From Oceanobacter sp. (GTDB lineage: Bacteria > Pseudomonadota > Gammaproteobacteria > Pseudomonadales > Oceanobacteraceae), in contig NVWL01000008.1 of assembly GCA_002733645.1 (NCBI GenBank), forward strand, positions 770 through 44,402: 43,633 bases of DNA. The letters are read 5' to 3'. Within the stretch, counting starts at the first letter, position 1. Every line of letters starts with the position of its first letter. A model generated the notes under the pieces. That model did not search any database, was not told where the DNA came from, and saw only the letters and a program-made list of their open reading frames with translations. Positions 24,195 through 33,506 of the stretch are shown here, in pieces. A program made the position numbers and the translations under genes.

Positions 24195-25715
24195 TTACGC
24201 CTTACCTGTGTCCACTTGATTGAGTGACGTTGTTAGCTTCAGCTCAGAGACTAAATGATCAACGGTATAGTGTGTTTTCAAATGCACAATGCTTGAATAG
24301 TGTCCGGGTTTTCCTGGCTCTTCGACCACTCTTACACGAGCTTCTCGTAACGGATAACGCGCCATCATTTCCCAGGACAAATCATCTCGCCCCGTCGTGT
24401 ACTGATCGAGCCAATCTTGTAGAAATCGCTCACAAGCGTCTGCGGTTATGTACGAGCCAACTTTGTCACGAATAATAACTTTTATGTATTGCGCAAAACG
24501 TGATCCACATAAAATTTGCTGCAACATAGAGCTAATGCGCGCATTGGCATTGGCAGACTTACTGCCATAGTTTTTTGAAATCTGTAACGACGGACAATTA
24601 TTAATCACAGCAAACGGCGTTTGAAAACAATGACACAATGCAATCAAACCTAAGTCGCTTAATTCGCGTTCTAATTGATCAGTGACTGTCACTGAAGTCG
24701 ACATCTTCACCATGGCTTTAGAGCTGTCGGTGCTGTAACTCGGTGTTGGGAATTGAGTCACCAAACCACCACCATAGTGGTCACGCGGGACCCCACGTAT
24801 ATGACTAAACCAGCCGACTTCAGCAAACTCTCGAATCAAAACCGTACCGAGAGCAAAACAAGCATTACCCCATAGGTATTTGTTGTTTGTTTTACCTGCG
24901 GTTTCTTCAATGAACTTCATACCTGTAGATGACTGATAATCACGCTCGTACGGCTCTCTCATTAAGATATGAGGCAAGGTCAATGCGAGAAAGCGGCTGT
25001 CTTCATGCTCTCGTAACGACCGCCATCGAATGTATTCATCCGATCGGAACACATTATCTAAATTGATGGGCAAACCCAGCGTATCGTAGCTGTCTAAACC
25101 AAATAGCTGGGGTGCAGCGCTGCATACGAAGGGGCAAAAAGCGGCAGCCGCAACTCGGCTAATGCCTTGCAAAGTAAACACGTCATCGTATCTGTGCCCT
25201 TCGTACGGGCGGTGCGATACATAATAATCGCCCAACAAAACCCCAAAGGGCTCGCCACCCGGCGTTCCAAATTCTTCGTTATAAATAAGATGGAACAGAC
25301 CGCTTTGATCAAAATCTGGGGCGCGCTCCATATCTTTCGATAAATCTTTCCAACTTAAATCCAATAAACGTATTTTCACATTATCGGATGCCATACCAGC
25401 ATCGACCAAGAACCATAGCCCGCGCCATGAACTTTCTAGTTCTTGAAAACGATCATTGTGTAAAACGGCGTTTATCTGTTCAGAAATCAGTTCATCTATA
25501 TCCGCAATCTGCTGGTTTAACCAACGCTTAACCTGCGTACGACTATTTACTTTCGTGGTGGAAAAATGATTAAGCCAAATCGAAAATGCCGTGGCATCGT
25601 CGTTTTCATAGAGAAAAGAATAAATATCGGATAAAGAGGAGGCGAGAGCGTCCGTTGAATCTGACAGTAAAGGATTCTTATGCACTCGATCAATGCCTGA
25701 AGAATCTGTCAGCAC
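24195..25715 (-). CDS. Second TssC-family sheath protein (ImpD/TssC2-like)
   Basis: A 506-residue paralogue of TssC1, about as long as it but clearly diverged. Shared family blocks are LNQQIADIDELISEQINAVLHNDRFQELESSWRGLWFLVD, FHLIYNEEFGTPGGEPFGVLLGDY, AAAFCPFVCSA, WRSLREHEDSRFLALTLPHILMR and ACERFLQDWLDQYTT. Clusters of the Rhizobium imp and Agrobacterium type carry a similar second copy (impD, tssC40) next to impC. Start is GTG at 25715, with AAGGGA upstream. It lies after a strong intrinsic terminator and immediately upstream of tssE, so it is likely expressed with the baseplate genes and at lower level than tssB-tssC1. A baseplate-proximal or regulatory sheath role is inference. Confidence 0.9.
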   Translation of the reverse strand: MLTDSSGIDRVHKNPLLSDSTDALASSLSDIYSFLYENDDATAFSIWLNHFSTTKVNSRTQVKRWLNQQIADIDELISEQINAVLHNDRFQELESSWRGLWFLVDAGMASDNVKIRLLDLSWKDLSKDMERAPDFDQSGLFHLIYNEEFGTPGGEPFGVLLGDYYVSHRPYEGHRYDDVFTLQGISRVAAAAFCPFVCSAAPQLFGLDSYDTLGLPINLDNVFRSDEYIRWRSLREHEDSRFLALTLPHILMREPYERDYQSSTGMKFIEETAGKTNNKYLWGNACFALGTVLIREFAEVGWFSHIRGVPRDHYGGGLVTQFPTPSYSTDSSKAMVKMSTSVTVTDQLERELSDLGLIALCHCFQTPFAVINNCPSLQISKNYGSKSANANARISSMLQQILCGSRFAQYIKVIIRDKVGSYITADACERFLQDWLDQYTTGRDDLSWEMMARYPLREARVRVVEEPGKPGHYSSIVHLKTHYTVDHLVSELKLTTSLNQVDTGKA

Positions 25716-25744
25716 GTTACATCCCTTAAAATAAATAACAAATA

Positions 25745-25774
25745 AAAAGGGACGCGCGGTTGCGCATCCCTTTT
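25745..25774 (-). terminator. Intrinsic terminator/attenuator between tssC1 and tssC2
   Basis: On the minus strand AAAAGGGATGCGC pairs with GCGCGTCCCTTTT over 13 positions (one G-U) around loop AACC, followed by TATTTGTTATTTT. It begins eight bases after the tssC1 stop. The geometry is textbook for an intrinsic terminator, yet the operon continues in the same direction 30 bases later. Confidence 0.88.
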
Positions 25775-25782
25775 ACCAACGC

Positions 25783-27267
25783 TTACTTAGGCTGCGGAAT
25801 GTTCGCAACCATACGCAATGACGTGGTCAACTCTTCCATTTGTAACCAAGGCTTAAGATAAGCAACAGCGCTGTAAGCACCTGGCTGACCAGGAATTTCC
25901 TTCACTTCAACACGAGCTTCAGCCAGTGGGTACTTAGCTTTCATCTCTGCCGAAGCATCCGGATTACCGTTGGTGTACTGAGAAATCCACTGGTTTAACC
26001 AGCGCTCGCAGTTATCCGCCTGCATAAATGAGCCAACTTTATCGCGGGCCATTACTTTTAAGTAATGAGCAATACGAGAAGTGGCCATCAAGTAAGGTAA
26101 ACGCGCAGAAATTGAGGCGTTAGCCGTTGCATCTGGATCGTCATAAACCTTTTGCTTTTGTGCAGACTGCGCACCAAAGAATACTGAGTAATCCGTATTT
26201 TTGTAGTGACACAACGGCAAGAAGCCTTGGTTTGAAAGCTCTGCTTCACGACGGTCAGTGATACCTACTTCGGTAGGGCATTTCTGGTCGGTGTCGCCGT
26301 CATCGCTCTTAAATACGTGTGAAGGTAAACCATCAACACGACCACCCTCAGCACCACGAATAGCGGTACACCAAGAGTTCTCAGCGAATGCGCGAGTTAG
26401 AGTAGTCCCCATAACATAAGCAGCGTTCATCCAGCAGTAATCGTCATGCTCTGCCGCTTTAGACATACCAGACTCGTCTTGGTCAAACTCTTCAAAATTG
26501 AAGCTTTCAACGGGTTTAGAGGCCGCACCGTAAGGCATACGTGAAAGTACGCGAGGCATAACCAAAGTGACGAAACGAGAGTCTTCGCTCTCACGGAAGC
26601 TGCGCCATTTGATGTATTCCTGAGATTCAAAAATAGCACCCAGGTCACGAGGCTTAGATAGCTCAGTAAAGTCATCAAAGCCAAACATGCCTGCACCCGC
26701 GGCAGAAATAAACGGACAAAAACCTGCCGCTGCAACGTTGGACATATTCGCTAACAAATCAACGTCTTCAGGGTGGCTAGTGAATTCAAAGTCACCGACC
26801 ATGCAGCCGTACGGTTCGCCACCGGCAGTACCAAACTCTTCTTCGTATAGCTTTTTGAAGATTTGGCTCTGATCAAATTCAACCGCTTTATCTAAATCGC
26901 GGAACAGCTCACGCTTAGAAACGTTCAGCATGCGAATTTTCAGAGTAGAGCTCGTTTCAGAGTTCATCACTAGGTGGTTAAGACCACGCCATGAGCCTTC
27001 TAGCTTCTGAAATTTTTCATCATGCAAAATAGCCGTTAGCTGGCGAGACATCGCCTGATCAATGGCATCAACCGCTTGCTTGATGGTGTTGGTTAGGTTG
27101 CGATCCCATGAAACCGTACCTTTTAAAACTTGCTCAGTTAAGTTAGCAAGCAGGTCTTGAGTTTCTTCACGCTCAGTTTGCTTGGTTGAGCTAATGGCTT
27201 GCTCAAGTAAGCTTACCGATTGCGCTTCGGCTTCTGCGCCGCCAGAGGTTTCTAATTCAGTACTCAT
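25783..27267 (-). CDS. tssC: TssC1, large sheath subunit (VipB family)
   Basis: A 494-residue sheath protein that assembles with TssB into the contractile tube. Family blocks are [121 protein letters not shown], and [15 protein letters not shown]. It is closer to canonical TssC/VipB than the second copy. The ATG directly abuts the tssB stop, with GGAGG inside tssB as ribosome-binding site, so the two sheath subunits are coupled. It is followed by a strong intrinsic terminator. Confidence 0.95.
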   Translation of the reverse strand: MSTELETSGGAEAEAQSVSLLEQAISSTKQTEREETQDLLANLTEQVLKGTVSWDRNLTNTIKQAVDAIDQAMSRQLTAILHDEKFQKLEGSWRGLNHLVMNSETSSTLKIRMLNVSKRELFRDLDKAVEFDQSQIFKKLYEEEFGTAGGEPYGCMVGDFEFTSHPEDVDLLANMSNVAAAGFCPFISAAGAGMFGFDDFTELSKPRDLGAIFESQEYIKWRSFRESEDSRFVTLVMPRVLSRMPYGAASKPVESFNFEEFDQDESGMSKAAEHDDYCWMNAAYVMGTTLTRAFAENSWCTAIRGAEGGRVDGLPSHVFKSDDGDTDQKCPTEVGITDRREAELSNQGFLPLCHYKNTDYSVFFGAQSAQKQKVYDDPDATANASISARLPYLMATSRIAHYLKVMARDKVGSFMQADNCERWLNQWISQYTNGNPDASAEMKAKYPLAEARVEVKEIPGQPGAYSAVAYLKPWLQMEELTTSLRMVANIPQPK

Positions 27268-27786
27268 TTATTCGCCTCCGTCTTTGTCTTTATCAAGACC
27301 CAATTCCTGAGAAATTTCAGTAATGTTGTCTGTGTTTTTTAGAATTTCTTCGAGAACGTTTTCAAGGTCTTCTGAACGATCTGCTTTGCTCAATAAGTCA
27401 CGCAGTTTGTTACGTGCATCAAGCAATTTTTTTAGCGGCTCAACCTGAGAAACGATGGCTTCAGGAGAGAAGTCGTCCATCTTTTTGAAATCAAGATCAA
27501 CGGCAACATTGCTGCCGTCAGCAGCCAGAGTGTTTTCAACCTGAAGATTCAGCTTAGGATTAACTTTACCCATGGCTTCATTGAAGTTATCACGATCGAT
27601 CTGGACGAATTTACGATCTTTAAGAGCCTTACGGTTCTCTGCATTGTCGCCAGAATAATCACCCATCACACCAGTTACAAATGGCAGCTCTTTTTTAACT
27701 TCAGCGCCATTGGTTTCAACATCATATGTGATATGTACACGTGGCTTACGCACACGCTTCAATTTGTTATGAATACTTTCGGACAT
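27268..27786 (-). CDS. tssB: TssB, small sheath subunit (VipA family)
   Basis: A 172-residue sheath subunit. The typical N-terminus has [24 protein letters not shown], then [13 protein letters not shown] and the conserved [22 protein letters not shown] and [17 protein letters not shown]. The C-terminal part is helical and acidic ([16 protein letters not shown]), as in VipA, whose helix binds TssC. I chose ATG 27786 with AGGAG six bases upstream rather than the TTG at 27792. Confidence 0.95.
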   Translation of the reverse strand: MSESIHNKLKRVRKPRVHITYDVETNGAEVKKELPFVTGVMGDYSGDNAENRKALKDRKFVQIDRDNFNEAMGKVNPKLNLQVENTLAADGSNVAVDLDFKKMDDFSPEAIVSQVEPLKKLLDARNKLRDLLSKADRSEDLENVLEEILKNTDNITEISQELGLDKDKDGGE

Positions 27787-27845
27787 AAACAACTCCTTTT
27801 TTTGATAGGTAACGGTCGTATTCCGTTATTCAATTCAATTAGCTA

Positions 27846-29105
27846 TTACCAAGATGTGTCTGCTTTTGGCTCCGGCTCTGCCGTTGCTTCCGGCGCTGCA
27901 TCTGTAGTTTCTGATGCGGCTGCTGCAGTTGCTACCGGTGGCGGAGCGACATAAGCATGGGTATCGCTACCGTCTAATGTCGCACCTGTAAACTGTGAAA
28001 ATAAACTGCGGGCTGTGCTGTCTGGGATAAGCTCCATCATCAATTCAGAGACAGTCATCCGTCCCCAAGAAACTAATCGCTCCAGACCTGGGGCTATCGG
28101 TGTGTGCGGCTCATACTGACGAAAGTACTTAGCCACTTCTTCTAAGCGCTTGAGTGCATCTTCACGACTAACAATAGGCCCAGCAGCAGCTTGCTTCATA
28201 TGAATCACATTCCCTGAAGTTACACCTTCACTCACACCGTCTTCTGCGCTATCTGCTTCTGCAGTAGCCGCTTCATCCGCCGCGGCAGCTTCTTCTGCTG
28301 CTTGTACTTTTTCTTTATATAAAAAACGTGTGGTACGAACTATTTCATCCAATAACTCAGAAATTTTCGAGCTAGGAGGCGCATCAGCAGCGCACTGTTC
28401 GCGTAATTTTGCACTGGTATCTTTAAACGTTGCCGAGCACTCTTCAAGTGTGGCAATAAAATTTTGGCAGGTCGTGAGATCCGTTTGCGTCACGGTATTG
28501 TTAATAGTTTCTAAGCTGTATCCCAGCGATTCAACTCGCTCCGCTTTGCGATCTTCATCTTCAATACGATCGGCATCTCTCGCTTGCTGATATTGCCAAA
28601 AAGTAAACGCACCAAAGCCCACGTCGTTGGTAATTTCAACATTGCGCAGTGGCGTTAAAAGTGTGCCGTCACCGCCATCACCATTTAAACCGGTAAGGCA
28701 TGACACTAATGTTTCTATGCCGTCTTCATCTGGGCGTGGAAATAAGCCATCCCAGTGGTCTTTTACTAGATGATTGATAAGCAACAAACCATCCCTAAGA
28801 CCCGATGCGCCATTTAGTCGAATTAGACCTTCCAAGTACCAAGAAGCTACTTCTAAATCTTTAGATGAGCTAGATAATATGCGTGAAGCGACATCACACA
28901 CCGTCACCCATGGAGTGATGAGATCAGCTTCTTCACCGCCAAATACCGCTGAACGCTCAGTCGCGCGGGCATTATTTCGGGCATCTTTAATGGTGTAATA
29001 ATCAGACGTAGGGGAGCGATCTTCACGAATATCAACGCCTTGCGGCGTGTCGTCGCTGATAGGAGCTACCAAATTATCAATATCAATAACATGACCAAAA
29101 GACAT
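27846..29105 (-). CDS. tssA: TssA, baseplate/sheath-assembly protein
   Basis: A 419-residue ImpA_N-domain protein that guides tail assembly. The N-terminal signature is DNLVAPISDDTPQGVDIREDRSPTSDYYTIKDARNNARATER. The middle has LLINHLVKDHWDGLFPRPDEDG and a coiled, Ala/Glu-rich linker (KEKVQAAEEAAAADEAA). The C-terminal domain has SREDALKRLEEVAKYFRQYEPHTPIAPGLERL, typical of TssA with the VasL-like end. The last 40 residues are low-complexity Ala/Thr/Pro. It lies 131 bp after tagF; a TATATT preceded by a poor -35 (TTAAAT) at 18 bp is the only promoter-like sequence in that gap. Confidence 0.9.
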   Translation of the reverse strand: MSFGHVIDIDNLVAPISDDTPQGVDIREDRSPTSDYYTIKDARNNARATERSAVFGGEEADLITPWVTVCDVASRILSSSSKDLEVASWYLEGLIRLNGASGLRDGLLLINHLVKDHWDGLFPRPDEDGIETLVSCLTGLNGDGGDGTLLTPLRNVEITNDVGFGAFTFWQYQQARDADRIEDEDRKAERVESLGYSLETINNTVTQTDLTTCQNFIATLEECSATFKDTSAKLREQCAADAPPSSKISELLDEIVRTTRFLYKEKVQAAEEAAAADEAATAEADSAEDGVSEGVTSGNVIHMKQAAAGPIVSREDALKRLEEVAKYFRQYEPHTPIAPGLERLVSWGRMTVSELMMELIPDSTARSLFSQFTGATLDGSDTHAYVAPPPVATAAAASETTDAAPEATAEPEPKADTSW

Positions 29106-29236
29106 TGATTTGAATCCCTTCTAAATTATGGTTTAGCGTAGAGCAATTATGGCGAATATAGTACACACCTTAATTGCGATTTAATAGCCATTGGCGCAAG
29201 GTGCTAGTCCAAATTTGAGAAGAGTAAAGTTTTAAT

Positions 29237-29902
29237 CTACTCAGCCCAGTATCCATTTAGCATTGATCCGTACTGAAATACGGAGGGTAAACCGTCCGCC
29301 ACTAAGGTCGCTGCAGGTGAATTGGCCGTCGCACTCGCCGACCACACACTATAACTTGCAGCGCCCTTAAAGTAATGCTGAAGCAACCCGGCATAGCGCT
29401 CGGCATCGTCATCGCCACCAGACACCACTCTCCCCTGCTCATAAACGGCTAAATCTGATGAAGCTTCAATCTGTATCGCAGCCACTTGTCCTTCCAGCAA
29501 ACTCATCAACTGATCTGCGTCTAGCTGCTCTTGCAAAGTAGATAAAGCAGCAGCTTCTAACGCTTCAAATACCACCGCTTTTTTTGCTACATATTTAAAT
29601 AAGTTAGTAGACGCCGGTAAACTGAGAGCAATCGTTAAAGGAAAGTAGCGACCCACACTATCAACGCTAGGTACTAAAATTCCTACCCAAGCAGACTCAT
29701 TCACGGCACCACTACGTAAGGCAAACCGCCAGATCGGGCTAGTTAAATAGTTATCCAACCACGCATCACCCTGTAATTCACGCGAACCTGACACGGCAAG
29801 TTGCAACCATTCATCCCATACGGAGATAAAGCTGCTCGGTAAATGACGACTAATAAAGTCGCCATGTGCCGGTAGCTTCCCAAATAATCCAATCGTGCTC
29901 AT
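29237..29902 (-). CDS. tagF: TagF, post-translational T6SS regulator
   Basis: A 221-residue protein of the TagF/ImpM family, which in Pseudomonas and Agrobacterium restrains T6SS activity together with or against the phosphorylation pathway. The signature LFGKLPAHGDFISRHLP is followed by VWDEWLQ, LTSPIWRFAL, WVGILVPSVDSVGRYFPLTIALSLP, and a C-terminal PSVFQYGSMLNGYWAE. Start ATG 29902; the TTG at 29905 is a weaker alternative. It lies 26 bp after tssM. In some clusters TagF is fused to PppA; here the two are separate genes 22 kb apart. Confidence 0.9.
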   Translation of the reverse strand: MSTIGLFGKLPAHGDFISRHLPSSFISVWDEWLQLAVSGSRELQGDAWLDNYLTSPIWRFALRSGAVNESAWVGILVPSVDSVGRYFPLTIALSLPASTNLFKYVAKKAVVFEALEAAALSTLQEQLDADQLMSLLEGQVAAIQIEASSDLAVYEQGRVVSGGDDDAERYAGLLQHYFKGAASYSVWSASATANSPAATLVADGLPSVFQYGSMLNGYWAE

Positions 29903-29928
29903 CAAGCGACTCTCGTGTTAATAACTGC

Positions 29929-32900
29929 CTACAACGACTGCGTGCATCTGAAGTTTCTCAGCAACCCACGATCAAATATATTGATACTGCCTTGAGCCGT
30001 AAGACGATAAACCGCCTTGTGACCCTTTTCAGTAAAGGTGGCTGTGTATTCACGAGCACTGCCCGCCTGAACAGGGTTAGCATCATCAAGCATTCTCATG
30101 AACGACCAGTCACCGTCGTACTGTTTACTGGATACAGTCTCATTGAGATCCTCGAAGACAATACGTGAGCGATTATTTTCTGCGCCGCTCCACACAATGT
30201 CTTTTGGAATGCGTGGACCATGAGAATAACTGACACGCGTCTCTCCCACCTCAAGAACAAACAAACGGATACTCGAATCCAATTTTTGGGGCTCTGCCCT
30301 GAATTCTGCTCCCGCACTTTCTCCACTGGCATAAAATGCTTTACGAATATTGTCTGCTCGGCGGAACTGAGCCAGTGAGTTACCACTTAACCCTAAAGAA
30401 ACACCGTCGTAGCCTTTAGCCCTCCAACGACGAAGGTCCACAAATGGAGCGATAAACTCATCAACAAAGCTCTGTTGAATACCACCGGGCTTGAAAAAGT
30501 CATCAAAGCCAACAATCGTCGCTTCGGAGCGACTGTCTGCGGACATTGGGTAACGACCATATAGATTATCACGGTAATTATCATAAACCTGATAACGCCA
30601 CACCGTGTCTACGTGCGTTTTGGCTTTACCGCCAATAATGGACCAAGTTGCACTCGACAAATGATTGAGCCAACCCTTTGCCTGATCTGGCGCAGTCGCC
30701 GCCATATTTTTTAACTGCTGAATTGCATCTGCACTGTTTGTCGTGAACTTAGCCTTAGCCACTTCAAATGCCGCCGCATTTGAGTCAGGCGCACCATTAA
30801 TTTGACCGAAGTATTCACTCAGTTGCTGAATACCTTCAAGGTAGGTTTGCAATTTAGATGGCATCCCATTTTCACTTTTAACCAAGCGCTGAATCTCTTG
30901 GAATCGCTGATCAACACTTGTAGGTTCGTGAATTGCATTCAATGCTTTTTGCGCAAGCCCCCCCGCCTTTCCTGTTTTAGGGTCAATCGCAATTTGAGGT
31001 GTCAGCTCCGTATTTTTAGCCACTAACTCACTCACCTGAATTAGCGGTGATGATATTGGGTCTGATAATTGACGAAGCATGGTCACGGCTTGAGTACCAT
31101 TCTTGATCGGGGCTAGAGTAAAGCGCTGATAAAATACCTGCCAACGTTTGGCGTACTCATTTAAGTAGAGTTTCTCGACGTCTTTACTCAGCTTTTCGAG
31201 ATCCGCCTCTGTAAAGTCCTCACCATTCAAGCTATCACCATAAATCCAGCGGTCTTCTGCAATACGAGTCATCATTTCAGAGTTAGGCCCGTATTCAGCG
31301 TTATCAAAACCCGCCTTGGTAAACAAAAACGGCATCTTAAATATTGGATCGGTTTCACGAAGACCAAAGGCTTGCTGCGTATCGCCACCAATTTCACGGT
31401 AAAGGTCAACTAACTGAGCATTATTTCCCGTGCTTTGTAATTGCACAAAAAGACGTTGCGCCACTGGAATGCGCTGCAACTGCTGACGAGCACGATCAAC
31501 CACCCGACGGCTTGCAGTCACGTCACTGATTAACCCTTGAGTAAATAAGTTATCTAGGTGCTTTAACAACTGCTGTTGTTTAGCGGCCTCCCCTGGAAGG
31601 GTGTCTTGCCAGCGTGTCTTAGCGTACCCACGAATTTGCTCATAATCGCGATGTCTCTCATCAAACAACATGAGATACACCTTAAAAATAGGCAGAAGTT
31701 CACCGTCGGTGTATGTCAGGGTATTTAAGTGCTGCTCAACCATACGCTTAAATGCTGGGAAGAAGAGTTCATTTAATTGGTCGTAATACAGTGCATCTGC
31801 TGCGCTATCGACACGACTATCATATAACCCCAAATTACTTAAAATTGGATGTTCATCCTGATCATAAACAAGACTCGACTTGTGTAGTGGCTCCATCGCA
31901 GCCAGCGTACTTTCAACATCACTGCTGTTTACATCCAGCTTGGCTTCTTCTTGTTTAAACTCAAAAAACAAAGCATCCACTTCATTCATAAAGGACTTAT
32001 TCTTGGTTAACCCCCCAGCCCACAAGGCAGTACTTCCAAGAAATACGAGTGTAAAAGCGGCCAATGCACCACGGCGCATCCACAACAATAAGTTTTCAAC
32101 TTTCCGATTGACCCCGACTAATTCGGATTCAGGAAAAATGACATCGTTAAATAAACGGGTAATAAAGAAACTCTTACCGCTGTTATGCTGAGGTCGCCCG
32201 GCATTACGCTCTAGACCAAAGTTATTACTCACTTGCGCCATCATCCGGTCAATTGGACTGCCTTCCTGAGTTGCACTGGTGAAATACACACCACGTAACA
32301 TGGGCACCGATCCATAACGGTTTGGAGCAAATGTCTGAGTCACAAACTCATCAAGCACGGCGGTGAGACTTTCAAAATGTGCCGGAAAACTCTGAATCAT
32401 AGAGCGTTTTTCAATATTACGTTCTTGATGCACACGAGCTAACAGAATGTCGTTTAAGCGTGTAACTAGCTGCAAGTATTCATTTTTAAAACTAGCAATG
32501 TCGGCACCAGCATCTTTACTTTCTTCCGCCGGGAAGCTCACCCCCCAAACCTGCTCCCTCTCGGCTTGAGATAAATTGGCAAAAAACTCTGCAAAGCCTG
32601 CAACAAGATCACATTTCGTGAACGTTAAGTACACAGGAAAACGCACCCCCAGTTCTTCTTGGAGCTCATTAATACGAGTACGAATAGTTTTGGCTTGCTG
32701 GCTACGCTGTTCAGCGGTTTGCACCATCAAATCTTGCAGACTAATGGCAATCAAAGCGCCATTAATTGGGCGGCGACGACGATATTTTTTAAGCAGAACA
32801 AGAAAAGCATTCCATGCGTTGTTATCGACAACACGATGACTGTCCTGAGTGGTGTAGCGGCCTGCGGTATCAATTAAAACAGCGTCATTAGTAAACCACC

Positions 32901-33426
32901 AGTCGCAATTTCGAGTGCCGCCAACGCCTCCTAACGCCTGCTTACCATGCGTTTCCGCCAAAGGAAAGTTCAAGCCAGAATTCACTAAGGCGGTCGTTTT
33001 ACCTGCACCAGGTGGACCGATAATGATGTACCACGGCAGCTGATAAAGGCTGCGATTACCTGAACGAGACTTAAATCGAGTTTTCTTCAAAGTCATCAGC
33101 GCTTCACGGAAACGCTGCGACATAGCACTTAATTCTTCTTGGCTGCGCTCATCATCTGGATTTGGCGCTTCTTCCTGAGACTCTTCAATACTGCCAATGA
33201 GCTCTTTATTTTGACGACGCTCAACCAACCACTGGCTTAGATTCCACGTCAGCCAAATCAGCCAGAAGAGACCGATAATAATAAATCGCGTGGTGGTACT
33301 TAGGGTGACATTGTCGCTACCGAATTTAATAAATTCAGCGCCGAACCAAATCAGTAATGATAAGGCCGTAAGACCTATAACTCCCAAAACCCACTTGTTC
33401 CCAAGGAACTCAAGCAGTCGTTTCAT
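29929..33426 (-). CDS. tssM: TssM inner-membrane complex protein (IcmF family)
   Basis: An 1165-residue protein that spans the envelope and contacts TssJ and TssL. TM segments are at about residues 12-31 and 47-66, and a third at about 442-460 (GALAAFTLVFLGSTALWAGG). The cytoplasmic IcmF NTPase region has Walker A GPPGAGKTTALVNSG at 137-151 and VLIDTAGRYTTQD, with KCDLVAGFAEFF as a G4-like TKxD motif. The periplasmic part ends with the conserved GDWSFMRMLDDANPVQAG and YTATFTEKG. Length is normal for the family. It lies in the order tssL-tssM-tagF. Confidence 0.95.
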   Translation of the reverse strand: MKRLLEFLGNKWVLGVIGLTALSLLIWFGAEFIKFGSDNVTLSTTTRFIIIGLFWLIWLTWNLSQWLVERRQNKELIGSIEESQEEAPNPDDERSQEELSAMSQRFREALMTLKKTRFKSRSGNRSLYQLPWYIIIGPPGAGKTTALVNSGLNFPLAETHGKQALGGVGGTRNCDWWFTNDAVLIDTAGRYTTQDSHRVVDNNAWNAFLVLLKKYRRRRPINGALIAISLQDLMVQTAEQRSQQAKTIRTRINELQEELGVRFPVYLTFTKCDLVAGFAEFFANLSQAEREQVWGVSFPAEESKDAGADIASFKNEYLQLVTRLNDILLARVHQERNIEKRSMIQSFPAHFESLTAVLDEFVTQTFAPNRYGSVPMLRGVYFTSATQEGSPIDRMMAQVSNNFGLERNAGRPQHNSGKSFFITRLFNDVIFPESELVGVNRKVENLLLWMRRGALAAFTLVFLGSTALWAGGLTKNKSFMNEVDALFFEFKQEEAKLDVNSSDVESTLAAMEPLHKSSLVYDQDEHPILSNLGLYDSRVDSAADALYYDQLNELFFPAFKRMVEQHLNTLTYTDGELLPIFKVYLMLFDERHRDYEQIRGYAKTRWQDTLPGEAAKQQQLLKHLDNLFTQGLISDVTASRRVVDRARQQLQRIPVAQRLFVQLQSTGNNAQLVDLYREIGGDTQQAFGLRETDPIFKMPFLFTKAGFDNAEYGPNSEMMTRIAEDRWIYGDSLNGEDFTEADLEKLSKDVEKLYLNEYAKRWQVFYQRFTLAPIKNGTQAVTMLRQLSDPISSPLIQVSELVAKNTELTPQIAIDPKTGKAGGLAQKALNAIHEPTSVDQRFQEIQRLVKSENGMPSKLQTYLEGIQQLSEYFGQINGAPDSNAAAFEVAKAKFTTNSADAIQQLKNMAATAPDQAKGWLNHLSSATWSIIGGKAKTHVDTVWRYQVYDNYRDNLYGRYPMSADSRSEATIVGFDDFFKPGGIQQSFVDEFIAPFVDLRRWRAKGYDGVSLGLSGNSLAQFRRADNIRKAFYASGESAGAEFRAEPQKLDSSIRLFVLEVGETRVSYSHGPRIPKDIVWSGAENNRSRIVFEDLNETVSSKQYDGDWSFMRMLDDANPVQAGSAREYTATFTEKGHKAVYRLTAQGSINIFDRGLLRNFRCTQSL

Positions 33427-33506
33427 GATTTCTCCATCTGGATATGCCGGAATCGTATATCGGCACCCGCGTTATAATTAGATGTTCAACAGGGCAATAT
33501 CGCCGA

